Under the pieces are notes generated by a model. That model made no database searches, had not been told where the DNA came from, and saw only the letters and a program-made list of their open reading frames with translations. Shown here one piece after another: positions 1 to 8,148 of a stretch of DNA of 64,000 bases. Position 1 is the first letter of the stretch. Each line of letters begins with the position of its first letter. This DNA comes from Methanoregula sp. Lineage in GTDB: Archaea > Halobacteriota > Methanomicrobia > Methanomicrobiales > Methanospirillaceae. The stretch is taken from NCBI GenBank assembly GCA_026625165.1, contig CP112999.1, positions 310,001-374,000 of the forward strand, read 5' to 3'. Both the position numbers and the translations under genes were made by a program.

Positions 1-158
1 TGGTGCTCGAACTCTTCCACGAGATCAACGAGGAGATGCAGCAGACCATCATCATGGTATCCCACGAGGACTGGCACAAGGACTATTTCCACCGGATCGT
101 CCGGCTCAAGGACGGAAAGATCACGAGCGACGGGACGAACGGGACAAAGGGCGGGTGA
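1..158 (+). CDS. ABC transporter ATP-binding protein, C-terminal end (partial)
   Basis: The reading frame is open from base 3 to the TGA at 156-158 and runs off the left edge. It encodes about 51 residues: an acidic helix, then IIMVSHEDWHKDYFHRIVRL and KDGKI. The VSHE part matches the switch (H-loop) of ABC ATPases, and the closing RxxxLKDGKI strand is typical of the LolD/MacB-like export ATPase subfamily. The Walker motifs and the partner permease lie outside the window, so the substrate cannot be told. The tail ends in a short Gly/Lys-rich stretch. Confidence 0.75.
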   Translation, partial: VLELFHEINEEMQQTIIMVSHEDWHKDYFHRIVRLKDGKITSDGTNGTKGG

Positions 159-200
159 CTCCGGGAGAGAGTGTCCAAAATGAAATATAAGATATTGTCA

Positions 201-262
201 AAAATATTTTTTTTAGTTAAGGACTCGCAGTCAACTGTGGATTATTTAAAAAAAAAAATTAT
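201..262. terminator. Bidirectional U-run terminator between convergent genes
   Basis: Between the stop of the ABC ATPase (+) and the stop of the thermosome (-) there is a run of eight T (207-214) for rightward transcripts and a run of eleven A (248-258) that reads as U for leftward transcripts. Archaeal termination often needs only an oligo-U tract. The placement between convergent genes supports this reading. Confidence 0.55.
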
Positions 263-286
263 GAAAAAAGGGAAACCGGGGATTTC

Positions 287-1903
287 CTAGTATCCGCCCA
301 TGCCTCCGGGCGGAGTCGGGGCCTCTTTTGCCTTTGAAGACGCGATGACATCGTCGATCCGCAGGATCATGACCGCTGCATCGGCGGCACTCGAGATCGC
401 CTGCGTCTTTACCCGGAGCGGTTCGACAACCCCGGCTTTGAGCATATCGGCCGGTTTACCCGCAGTGACGTCAAGGCCGTAGGTCGCGTGGCCTTTCTCG
501 TGGGCAGACCTTAGCGCGACGATCATGTCGATCGGGTCAAGCCCGGAGTTTTCCGCAAGCGTCCGGGGGATGACTTCAAAGGCTGACGCAAACCTTTCAA
601 TGGCGAGCTGCCTGCGGCCTCCCTGTGTTACGGCGTACTCCCTCAGCCGCATCGAGAGCTCGATCTCGGGCGCCCCGCCCCCGGCAACCATCCTGCCGTC
701 CTCGACAACGTCCTTGACTACCATGAGCCCGTCATGGACGGAACGCTCGAGCTCGTCGACAACGTGCTGCGTCCCGCCATGGATGATGATCGAGACTGCC
801 TTTGGGTTTTTGCACTCAGACACCGTGATCATCTCCTCGCCTGCCACCTTTTTTTCAAGGACAAGCCCCGCACTGCCGATATCCGCTGCTGCGGCCGCGT
901 CGATACTGTTCACAATGGATGCCCCGGTTGCCCGGGACAGGTTCTCCATGTCACTCTTTTTCAACCGGCGGACTGCAAGCACCTTTGCTTTTGCAAGGTA
1001 ATGCTGGGCAACATCATCGATCCCTTTCTGGCAGAACACGACATTGGCCCCGCTTGCGATAACCTTGTCAACCATCGACCGGACCATGTGGGCTTCCTCG
1101 TCAAGGAACGCCTGGGACTGTGACGGGTCCGCGATATTGATCTTCGCGTTCACCTCGGTCTTTTTGAACTCGATTGCAGCATTCAGCAGGAGGATCCGTG
1201 CATCCCGTACCTCTTTTGGCATCCCGGGGTGCATGCGCTCCTTGTCAATGACAATGCCGTCGATAATTGTCGAGTCCTCGATTGCACCCCCTACCTTTTT
1301 TACCACGCTGATATGGTCGATGTTGACCTTGCCGTCCGGGTCCTGAACAACCGTAACCGCCCTGACCATGAACCCGCAGAACTGGTCCTTGGCAGATTCC
1401 GCAAGCCGGCTCGTAAAGGCGGTCTCGGCAATGCTTTTTAACATCGCCTCGTCGTCCGGCCGGATCTCAAGTGCAAGAGCGGAAAGGATCTCCTGCGCCT
1501 TCCTTGCTCCCTGCAGGTATCCTTCCGCTATAACGGTCGGGTGGATCTTCTGTAAAAGGAGCTCTTCTGCATTCCGCAGGAGTTCTCCTGCAAGCACGAC
1601 GGCGGTCGTGGTACCGTCCCCGGTCTCGTCGTCCTGCGTCTTTGCAACCTCAACCATCATCTTTGCGACCGGGTGTTCGATATCCATCTCTTTTAGAATT
1701 GTCGCGCCGTCGTTGGTGATCACGATATCGCCGATCCCGTCAATCAGCATCTTGTCCATCCCGTTTGGCCCCAGTGTCGACCGGACCGCGTGGGCAACCG
1801 CCTTTGCTGCGGCAAAGTTTCCGGACTGCGCCTCCTGCCCCCGGGTCCGCCTTGCGCCTTCCCGGAGGATCAGGATGGGTTGTCCGCCAAGTTGTTGTGA
1901 CAT
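287..1903 (-). CDS. thsA: Thermosome subunit (group II chaperonin)
   Basis: A 538-residue subunit of the archaeal CCT/TCP-1-like chaperonin, the double-ring ATP-dependent folding machine of the cytoplasm. Visible hallmarks are [10 protein letters not shown] (44-53), NDGATIL (64-70), the ATP-binding GDGTTT (95-100), GGGAPEIEL in the second equatorial half, and a Gly/Met-rich tail ending GGMGGY. The length is normal for the family. The ATG start is supported by a GGAGG site 11 bases upstream (1915-1919). It is probably monocistronic: the next gene leftward is convergent and 255 bases separate it from the transporter gene upstream. Other subunit genes, if any, are outside this window. Confidence 0.97.
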   Translation of the reverse strand: MSQQLGGQPILILREGARRTRGQEAQSGNFAAAKAVAHAVRSTLGPNGMDKMLIDGIGDIVITNDGATILKEMDIEHPVAKMMVEVAKTQDDETGDGTTTAVVLAGELLRNAEELLLQKIHPTVIAEGYLQGARKAQEILSALALEIRPDDEAMLKSIAETAFTSRLAESAKDQFCGFMVRAVTVVQDPDGKVNIDHISVVKKVGGAIEDSTIIDGIVIDKERMHPGMPKEVRDARILLLNAAIEFKKTEVNAKINIADPSQSQAFLDEEAHMVRSMVDKVIASGANVVFCQKGIDDVAQHYLAKAKVLAVRRLKKSDMENLSRATGASIVNSIDAAAAADIGSAGLVLEKKVAGEEMITVSECKNPKAVSIIIHGGTQHVVDELERSVHDGLMVVKDVVEDGRMVAGGGAPEIELSMRLREYAVTQGGRRQLAIERFASAFEVIPRTLAENSGLDPIDMIVALRSAHEKGHATYGLDVTAGKPADMLKAGVVEPLRVKTQAISSAADAAVMILRIDDVIASSKAKEAPTPPGGMGGY

Positions 1904-1908
1904 GTTTC

Positions 1909-2008
1909 TCTCTTCCTCCTCTCAATCGCAGGGGCCGGCCGGCTCCTGCCATTTTTACTGATTAATAGCCGGTATGGTTGCATAACGGTATCGGACTTAA
2001 TAAATTTA
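1909..2008 (-). promoter_or_regulatory. Thermosome promoter and ribosome binding site
   Basis: Read on the minus strand, an AT-rich box TTTATTAA lies at 1997-2004. It predicts transcription start near 1975 and a leader of about 70 bases. The leader ends in GAGAGGAGGAAGAG, a strong purine-rich ribosome binding site. I found no CTAAC-N5-GTTAG type heat-shock palindrome here, so heat regulation is not visible. Confidence 0.5.
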
Positions 2009-2158
2009 CTTGCCGCCCGGAGCAGGAAGCAGGTATCGCCCCTCCTTCTTGCCCATGTCCTCTTTTCAGGAGTGAAAAGCAGGGACATGGAACAGTAACC
2101 GGATGTGCCAAGCTGCCCCTTGTAAAATCCGCCGTTAGAAACCAGCAGGTACGGTGGT

Positions 2159-3640
2159 TCAGAACGAGATCCCCATCGCCCACGGGATGAGCGTGATCGT
2201 GCTTAAAAGGATCAGGAACAACCCAATCAGGTTCAGGACAAGCCCGGACCTCACCATCTCCCGCACGGTCACGTGCCCGGTACCATAAGCGATCGCATTG
2301 GGGGGTGTTGCAACCGGCAGCATAAAACCCAGCGTTGCCACAAGCGAGGAGAGCAGCATAAGCATGAGGGGATTGATCCCGATGCCGGCCCCGAGCACCG
2401 CCATGAGCGGGACCATGATCGCAGCATTGGCGGTATTGGAGATCAGTTCGCCGAATAAAAGGAGACCGACCCCGATCAGGGCAACGACAACAACATGCGG
2501 GAACGCGGAAAGGAACGAGAGGCTTGATACCAGCATGTGAGCAAACCCGCTTTTAACAAATGCCGACGAGAGGCACAAACCCCCCCCAAAGATCAGCAGG
2601 ATCCCCCACGGGACTTTTACCGCCGTCTCCCAGTTCATCGTAAATATCCCCTTTTCCCGGTCCACCGGAAGCAAAAAGAGCAGGATTGCGCCCGCAATCG
2701 CGATCATGGAATCCGATATTCCGGGAACGATTATGTCGAGGCCGGGTATCGTTACGCCTCCGATTACCTTTGTATTCTCAAAGATCCAGGCAAGGGCGGT
2801 TGCAGCAAAGACAAGGAGAGTCCACCGTTCACCGCGGTTCAGTGCGCCAAGGCCCCCGATCTCCTGCCCGATGATCTGCTGTATCCCGGGAATAGTCTCC
2901 GGCATTCCCCGGAACGCGATCCCGGTTAACCAGAACCATGCGATGAGAAGGAAGATTGCGGCAAACGGGAACCCGAATTTCAGCCAGGTAAAAAAATCGA
3001 CCGGCAGTGAACCGGGAAAAAGCGTTTCAGCCTGCGCAACAAAGATGCCGTTTGCCGGTGTGCCGATAATCGTACCAATCCCACCGATCGTTGCGGCATA
3101 AGCAACCCCAAGCACGAGGCACACCCGGAATTTCCTGACCCCATCGGGCACTGGTTGTCCCCCTTCTTCCCCGGTCAGCGCGGCGAGAATGGCGACAGCC
3201 ATGGGGATCATCATCATTGCCGACGCGGTGTTGGAGATCCACATCGAGAGAAAGGCTGTCGCCGCCATGAACCCAAGCACGAGCCGCTTCGGGCTGGTGC
3301 CAGAGGTCCGGATAATCTTCAGTGCGATCCGGCGGTGAAGCCCCCAGCGCTGCATGGCGGCCGCGATGATGAACCCGCCAAGGAACAGGAAGATGATCTG
3401 GTCGCCGTAGGATGCTGCTGCATCCTTTATTGTCAGTATCCCGAACAGGGGGAACAGGACAAGGGGAAGCAGGGCGGTTGCGGCAAGCGGGACCGGCTCG
3501 GTAATCCACCAGAGCACCATGAGGGCAGCAATCGCGGTCGTGTATTTCACAGGTGACGGTATCCCGTACATTTCGACCGGCAGCAGCGTGATCGAACAAA
3601 AGAGGATGATGCCGGCGATGATGCATGGTACCTGCCGCAT
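2159..3640 (-). CDS. SLC13/DASS family anion:sodium symporter
   Basis: A 493-residue membrane protein with about 11-13 hydrophobic segments. It carries the two family-defining SNT motifs, in SNTASAMMMIPMA (from residue 136) and SNTANAAIMVPLMA (around 400). Each is paired with a substrate loop, GTPANGIFVAQ and TPPNAIAYGTG. This two-fold inverted repeat is characteristic of divalent anion:Na+ symporters that take up di- or tricarboxylates, sulfate or phosphate. The substrate cannot be read from sequence. It lies divergently from the MFS gene; the roughly 200-base spacer holds AT-rich promoter elements for both, for instance TATAAAAAAAG on the minus strand near 3680. Confidence 0.9.
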   Translation of the reverse strand: MRQVPCIIAGIILFCSITLLPVEMYGIPSPVKYTTAIAALMVLWWITEPVPLAATALLPLVLFPLFGILTIKDAAASYGDQIIFLFLGGFIIAAAMQRWGLHRRIALKIIRTSGTSPKRLVLGFMAATAFLSMWISNTASAMMMIPMAVAILAALTGEEGGQPVPDGVRKFRVCLVLGVAYAATIGGIGTIIGTPANGIFVAQAETLFPGSLPVDFFTWLKFGFPFAAIFLLIAWFWLTGIAFRGMPETIPGIQQIIGQEIGGLGALNRGERWTLLVFAATALAWIFENTKVIGGVTIPGLDIIVPGISDSMIAIAGAILLFLLPVDREKGIFTMNWETAVKVPWGILLIFGGGLCLSSAFVKSGFAHMLVSSLSFLSAFPHVVVVALIGVGLLLFGELISNTANAAIMVPLMAVLGAGIGINPLMLMLLSSLVATLGFMLPVATPPNAIAYGTGHVTVREMVRSGLVLNLIGLFLILLSTITLIPWAMGISF

Positions 3641-3842
3641 AGAGGATCATTCAGTTTAGGGGTTGCTGTTCATTATACTTTTTTTATAACGGGAGAATTG
3701 AACGATTACCGGAATACCACCCGGCACCGAAAATGAAATCTTTATTAAAAACTGCCGGTAAATAACAAACATTCCGGAAAAAATACGGCCTTTTTTTTGG
3801 GCCGGCATTCCCGTCCACATCACCGGCGTGCGTGTTTTAACC

Positions 3843-5348
3843 ATGATGGACCCAAAAGAGACCTTAAGCGACGACGATATAACAGAAGGGCTCTCGTATA
3901 TCATTAAAGACGGGCTCGCCACGCAGGCCATGGTCACGCTGACAAGCGGGATCTTCCTTGTCGCGTTCGGCCTCCAGCTTGGCGCGTCCAATACGGTGAT
4001 CGGGCTGCTTGCGGCAATCCCGCCGCTTGCCGAGCTGATCCAGATGCCCGCCATCCCGTTTGTGGAAAAGGTCCGCAACCGGCGGCTGGTCTGCGTCGGC
4101 GCCTCGATTGTCGCAAGGTTCTTCTGGCTCGTCATCGCCTTTATCCCGTTTCTCTTCGGGCCGGCTGCCGCCGTGCCCGTCCTGGTCGGGGCGCTCGTCC
4201 TGTACGGGAGCATCTCTGCCATCTCCCACTGCAGCTGGAACTCGTGGATGCGAGACCTTGTGCCCGAAGAGATACTGGGCAGTTTCTTCTCCCGCCGCAT
4301 GGCCCTGTCCCTTGCCCTTGGGATCGTCCTGTCATTAGCTGCCGGTGCCCTGATCGATTTCATCCAGAGGAACACGGCATTTCCCCCGGCCACTGCCTAC
4401 TCGGTCATCTTCCTTGGCGGTTTTGTCGCCGGGCTGTTTGGGATCTGGTATATGTCAAAGATCCCGGAACCGTTGATGAAGGAAACGCCCAAAGTCCCGC
4501 TTCTTGACCAGGTCCGGTCTGCTTTTTGCGATGACAACTTCACCCGGTTGATCTCTTTTCTGGGCGCATGGAACTTTGCGGTAAACCTTGCCGCACCGTT
4601 TTTTACCGTCTACCTGCTCGTCATGCTCGATTTTGATATCACGGTCGTCATCGCGCTTGCCATCATCAGCCAGGTCGCAAGCGTGCTCTCCTACCACATG
4701 TGGGGCAGGCTCTCCGACCGGTTCAGCAACAAGTCTGTCCTGCGGGTCTCGGGACCACTCTTTATGCTCTGCATCCTTGGCTGGACGTTTACGACCATGC
4801 CCGCAAGGCACCTGCTGACCGTCCCGCTCCTTGTCGCCCTGCATGTCCTGATGGGAGTCTCGACAGCGGGGGTCACGCTCGCATCGGCAAACATAGGGCT
4901 CAAGCTTGCACCCCATGGCGGCGCAACCGCGTACCTTGCCACGATCAACATCACAAACTCCCTTGCCGCCGGCATCGCACCGGTCATCGGCGGGATGTTT
5001 GTGGACTCGTTCAAGGCGACCGAACTCTCGCTCACCCTGAACTGGAAAAGCCCACAGACGGCCTTTGCCATCCAGACGCTGGACTTCCAGTACTGGGACT
5101 TTTTCTTTTTCTTTGCATTTTTAATCGGGATCTACTCGATCCACCGGCTTGCCTATGTCAGGGAGGCCGGTGAGGTGGAGGACCGGCTTGTCGTCCGCGA
5201 GCTGATAGCGCAGGTCAGCCGCGAGATGCGCAACCTCTCCACTGCCGGGGGGCTGCGGTACATGCTCAGGTTCCCGGTGCTCCGGAGCACCGGAACAGCA
5301 ACGAAGGAAAAAGAGGACGGGGATGACGGGCCCCCGGTGCAGGAATGA
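3843..5348 (+). CDS. Major facilitator superfamily transporter, substrate unknown
   Basis: A 501-residue protein with about 12 hydrophobic segments, two six-helix halves and a soluble C-terminal tail of about 60 polar residues. The loop GRLSDRFSNKSVLRVSG is the MFS signature loop between helices (GxLxDRxxxK/R). The first half begins with a cytoplasmic acidic segment (ETLSDDDITEG). I start at the ATG at 3843; a GTG at 3828 would add five residues, and the tandem ATG leaves a one-codon uncertainty. An AT-rich box (CTTTATTAAAA, about 3740) can serve as promoter. No neighbouring enzyme suggests a substrate. Confidence 0.85.
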   Translation: MMDPKETLSDDDITEGLSYIIKDGLATQAMVTLTSGIFLVAFGLQLGASNTVIGLLAAIPPLAELIQMPAIPFVEKVRNRRLVCVGASIVARFFWLVIAFIPFLFGPAAAVPVLVGALVLYGSISAISHCSWNSWMRDLVPEEILGSFFSRRMALSLALGIVLSLAAGALIDFIQRNTAFPPATAYSVIFLGGFVAGLFGIWYMSKIPEPLMKETPKVPLLDQVRSAFCDDNFTRLISFLGAWNFAVNLAAPFFTVYLLVMLDFDITVVIALAIISQVASVLSYHMWGRLSDRFSNKSVLRVSGPLFMLCILGWTFTTMPARHLLTVPLLVALHVLMGVSTAGVTLASANIGLKLAPHGGATAYLATINITNSLAAGIAPVIGGMFVDSFKATELSLTLNWKSPQTAFAIQTLDFQYWDFFFFFAFLIGIYSIHRLAYVREAGEVEDRLVVRELIAQVSREMRNLSTAGGLRYMLRFPVLRSTGTATKEKEDGDDGPPVQE

Positions 5349-5550
5349 CCCGGTCGCAAGGGACCAAAACGCACGCCCGCACAGCCCCCGGATTGCACCG
5401 GGAGGCACCGTATCACACGGGTTAGCGGATGGTTACGGCACAGGGGAATGGTACCGGCAGCCGGGCGGAAAAATGATGCTACAAAAGCCAACCTTTATCG
5501 GTACGGTGCAACATAGACACTTTTTACAAGAAAACCGGGATGCCTGACTC

Positions 5551-6123
5551 ATGACTGCACAAAACAGGAAGCCGTATGGCTGGCGCGGGACGATACATGA
5601 TCTCCTGTTAGTCCCAAGGCAGGAATGGCGCAACGCACTTGACCGGCATTATGCCGCACGCATGAACCATCCTGCCGATGACCGGGTGTCTGCACTGTGG
5701 GAGCAGGCGTTTGACGTATTTAAAAAAGAGCTCAAACAGCTTGTCCAGGTAAAACCGGAGCTTGAGCATTACACAATCATTTTTGAATATGAAGTGCCCC
5801 ATTCCAGCGCGAGGGGCCCCGACATCGTCATCCTCGGGAGCTCGGTTTTCATCCTCGAATTCGTGGACTGCGACGAGATTTTCCAGGCCCATGTCGACGC
5901 GACCTGCGCGTATGCGTCCGATGTCGGGCAGTACCACCGGAAGCCCCTCAAGGCCGAGATCATACCGGTCCTTGTCTGTGCACGGGCAAAGGGCGTGATC
6001 CGGCGCGTCGGGGACGTGGTCGTCCTGTCCCCTGACCATATCGGGGATTTTTTAAACGTGCAGGCCGAACTGGAAACTGACCTTCCGATAGATGCCGACG
6101 AGTGGCTTTCCGGCCGCACCTGA
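5551..6123 (+). CDS. Stand-alone DUF2075-type N-terminal nuclease-like domain
   Basis: A 190-residue protein. YGWRGTI near the N-terminus, IIFEYEVP, GPDIVIL, ILEF and QAHVDATCAYASDVGQYH resemble the N-terminal PD-(D/E)xK-like region of DUF2075 (COG3410) proteins, where it precedes a Schlafen-type helicase. Here the protein ends after the domain and no helicase follows. The expected catalytic Lys after LEF is Val (ILEFVDCD), so nuclease activity is doubtful, although the Asp of GPD and the Glu remain. The assignment rests on recalled motif pattern. It could be a nucleic-acid-binding derivative. Spacing of 202 bases from the MFS gene, with a weak AT-rich box, suggests separate transcription. 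Confidence 0.6.
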   Translation: MTAQNRKPYGWRGTIHDLLLVPRQEWRNALDRHYAARMNHPADDRVSALWEQAFDVFKKELKQLVQVKPELEHYTIIFEYEVPHSSARGPDIVILGSSVFILEFVDCDEIFQAHVDATCAYASDVGQYHRKPLKAEIIPVLVCARAKGVIRRVGDVVVLSPDHIGDFLNVQAELETDLPIDADEWLSGRT

Positions 6124-6396
6124 TCAGGCCCCCTTTTTTCACGCCGTCCTGCCTGCTGCCGGCTCTTGTCCCGGGGCAGGTTCTCCCTGCATACCCCCCG
6201 CAAAAAACCCATGACCAAAAAAGCCCGGCAATCCCCATATTGCGCCCCGGACTGAGGCAAAAAAAATTGCCGGACGGTTCCTTTTTTTGCGTACAAAGAA
6301 ATTCCCGTTGTGTGTACTTTGCATGGGTCAGCCCCGGCATCCCCTTCACCGGTGTTGAAGGTGACCGGTTTAAAAAAGATCACCAGTTGGCCACGC

Positions 6397-6480
6397 GAGA
6401 AAAAGTGTGAGAAAAAGTGTTGAGGAGAATGGAGCCGCCACCGTTGGTGGTCAATGGCGGCCCGAGAGTACATGTTTTTT
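6397..6480 (+). ncRNA. Candidate small RNA (promoter, tandem repeat, hairpin, U-run)
   Basis: GGTTTAAAAAAG at 6367-6378 looks like a BRE/TATA element and predicts a start near 6400. The following 80 bases contain two head-to-tail copies of GAGAAAAAGTGT (6397-6408, 6409-6420), then a hairpin with a perfect 7-bp outer stem GCCGCCA/TGGCGGC (6434-6440 and 6455-6461) or an alternative inner stem CCACC/GGTGG, then six T (6475-6480). This order is what a short independent transcript would show. No known RNA family is recognised, and transcription is inference only. Confidence 0.3.
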
Positions 6481-6633
6481 GGCCACAGTCTCTGTAGCAA
6501 AAGAAGTATTGTTCTTATGCTGATAAACATTTTTGTTCCCCCCCCTCCCATCCGGACAGCTGCAGTCCCCCACGGCACGACGGGAAATCCAAGGCATAAA
6601 CAAGGGCCCGCGGGTTAATGGATTTCTTTAAAC

Positions 6634-6675
6634 CTATAGATATATACTGATTGAAATACTAACCATGAGATGATC
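6634..6675 (+). promoter_or_regulatory. TATA box and Shine-Dalgarno of the zinc-ribbon microprotein gene
   Basis: CTATAGATATATA at 6634-6646, preceded by TTTAAAC, is among the clearest TATA elements in the window. GAGATGATC (6668-6676) differs in one base from the ideal anti-16S site GAGGTGATC and lies a few bases before the GTG at 6680. Together they decide the start of the small gene. Confidence 0.5.
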
Positions 6676-6679
6676 GACC

Positions 6680-6814
6680 GTGCCACCGGCAGACAAAAAA
6701 TCAAGGAAAAAAATCTGTACGCTCTGTTATGGCACCGGTTTTGTCAACCATCCCAAAGGAATGAAAGTGCCCTGCCCGCACGGCTGTTCCGGTTCCTATT
6801 CATCACACCGGTAA
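6680..6814 (+). CDS. Small zinc-ribbon protein (44 residues)
   Basis: The frame from GTG 6680 to TAA 6812-6814 encodes a basic N-terminus (PPADKKSRKK) followed by CTLCYGTGF, a short linker, and CPHGCSG. The CxxCxGxG-x(n)-CxxxCxG pattern is like one zinc knuckle of the DnaJ central domain or related treble-clef microproteins, so a structural zinc site with four Cys is likely. A near-ideal Shine-Dalgarno and a strong TATA box precede it. A 267-codon frame starting at 6670 overlaps it in another phase but only its last half is a real gene. Function is unknown; RNA or protein binding is a guess. Confidence 0.55.
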   Translation: MPPADKKSRKKICTLCYGTGFVNHPKGMKVPCPHGCSGSYSSHR

Positions 6815-7071
6815 AGCAGGCAGGGGACAAAAAACATAAGGGGAGTACATGGGCTCTTTTTTTATTTCCGGCGTTTCTTCCCATAACAAAAAAAGCACCC
6901 GGGACACCAGTGGGCACCGCGGAATTTCCACCGGTTAAAGTGCCGGGACGATCGATATTTTATCCCGGTTGTGCGATAAAATGCCGGGTGTACCTTGCGG
7001 ATCCCCGCCATATACAGGATCGCTCCACGCCCTTTTTTATCAGCTACAGAGCATGTACCATTAGTGATGGT

Positions 7072-7473
7072 ATGGACCAGAACAGGAAATTTTTCGAACA
7101 GGATGCATATGCTCGCCAGGCCGGCATAGAACTGGTGGAGGTATCCGTCGGCAGTGCAAAGGTAAAGATGGAGGTCTGCGACCGGCACAAAAACAGCCAC
7201 GGGACCGTCCACGGCGGAGCGATCTTCACGCTCGCAGACACGGCATTTGCACTCGCGTCCAATTCGCACGGGATACCTGCCGCCGCGATCAACGCCCACA
7301 TCTCGTATATGAAATCCGTAACCTCCGGTACGCTGTTTGCAGAGGCAGAGGAATTCAGCAAAAATGCAAAACTCGGGTCATATATTGTCAGGGTAACCGA
7401 TGGGAACGGGGAACGGGTTGCCGTTTTCCAGGGAATGGTGTACCGGAAAACCCCACGGGCGCAGGCAGCATAG
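7072..7473 (+). CDS. PaaI-type hotdog-fold thioesterase
   Basis: A 133-residue protein of the PaaI/YbgC hotdog superfamily, which hydrolyses acyl-CoA thioesters. The family signature HGGAIFTLADTAFALASNS is present, with the preceding His/Asn (KNSHGTVHGG) and the typical Asp in the central helix. I take the ATG at 7072 as start, because the upstream in-frame extension to 6670 overlaps the better supported zinc-ribbon gene and has no family similarity. CATATACAGG near 7010 may be the TATA element. Its natural substrate (perhaps phenylacetyl- or benzoyl-like CoA) is not visible. Confidence 0.85.
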   Translation: MDQNRKFFEQDAYARQAGIELVEVSVGSAKVKMEVCDRHKNSHGTVHGGAIFTLADTAFALASNSHGIPAAAINAHISYMKSVTSGTLFAEAEEFSKNAKLGSYIVRVTDGNGERVAVFQGMVYRKTPRAQAA

Positions 7474-7758
7474 GGTGCGGATGCCTACACCCGCAGCTGG
7501 CATTTGTCTTCAACAGATCCAAAGAAAAAACGGGCGTTCGGGTTATACATCATGCACTTCTCCCCAATACACTCCTTGGGCCCCGTAGGGTGGGAAAGAG
7601 AAAACGGACAGATTTTCATAATCATTATTTTTTACCTGATGGTTAATAGATAAGCAATACGCAATGAATCCGGGCCCGGGCACTCACAGCTGCTGATGCC
7701 CTTGTTGTAAGCGTCCTGAACGCGGGCCCGGACCCCGCAAACAAAAGAGAATCTGCCC

Positions 7759-7959
7759 ATGAACCGCGAAAGACGGGATTTTTCAATCTTCAAGCATGCC
7801 CTCGGGCTGGTCCTGTTACTCGGCGTCGGGATCGCAATCGTCATTGAGACCCTCTATGTCGTGTACTGGGGAACGGATTATATACCATACCTTTTTGTCT
7901 GCATCGCCGGGCTCATCCTTGTGACATTCTTCTACGGGTTTTACGACAGCGACATTTAA
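7759..7959 (+). CDS. Small membrane protein, unknown
   Basis: A 66-residue protein with a charged N-terminus (MNRERRDF) and two hydrophobic segments (about 14-36 and 43-60) separated by a short YWGTDY loop, ending in an acidic tail. No family is recognised. It stands alone, 285 bases after the thioesterase and 189 bases before the PEGA lipoprotein gene. The upstream region contains an AT-rich stretch (TCATAATCATTATTTTTT, 7617-7634), but it lies 125 bases before the ATG, so the promoter is unclear. Confidence 0.6.
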   Translation: MNRERRDFSIFKHALGLVLLLGVGIAIVIETLYVVYWGTDYIPYLFVCIAGLILVTFFYGFYDSDI

Positions 7960-8148
7960 AAACCCATAACCGGCGGCCGTGGACCGTAGATTGTGAATTA
8001 AAGTAACCTGCCCTAAAATATTTTTTTTGATCCGCCATGGCAATACGGGATATTTTGTCCCTTTCCTCCTCTTTCCTCTCAACGGCAATCTGGTGCAAAA
8101 TGTTATCAATGAACATCTGAAAAGGTCTTATAAACCGGGAGATTACGA

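Larger units (their letters stand above)
6124..6679. other. Long non-coding stretch with RNA-like structure
   Basis: No convincing protein frame covers these 556 bases. The left part is pyrimidine-rich. The middle holds an inverted repeat GGTGA/TCACC (6360-6364 and 6380-6384) around an AT-rich promoter-like box, a tandem 12-base repeat, a strong hairpin and a U-run, described separately. The right end holds a clear TATA box for the small gene at 6680. Confidence 0.5.

Noticed and set aside
3656-4393. A 245-codon minus-strand frame opposite the MFS gene
   Set aside because: The MFS protein has clear family features in the other strand; this frame has none.
6432-6500. A 22-codon frame starting ATG 6432 in the RNA candidate
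   Set aside because: Its only Shine-Dalgarno-like site is one base from the ATG, too near for use.
5769-6578. A 269-codon minus-strand frame across the nuclease-like gene and the following gap
   Set aside because: Its translation is compositionally random, and its start lies in the region with RNA-like repeats; no ribosome binding site was seen.
6670-7071. N-terminal extension of the thioesterase
   Set aside because: The extension has no hotdog-family similarity and overlaps the better supported zinc-ribbon gene in another frame.
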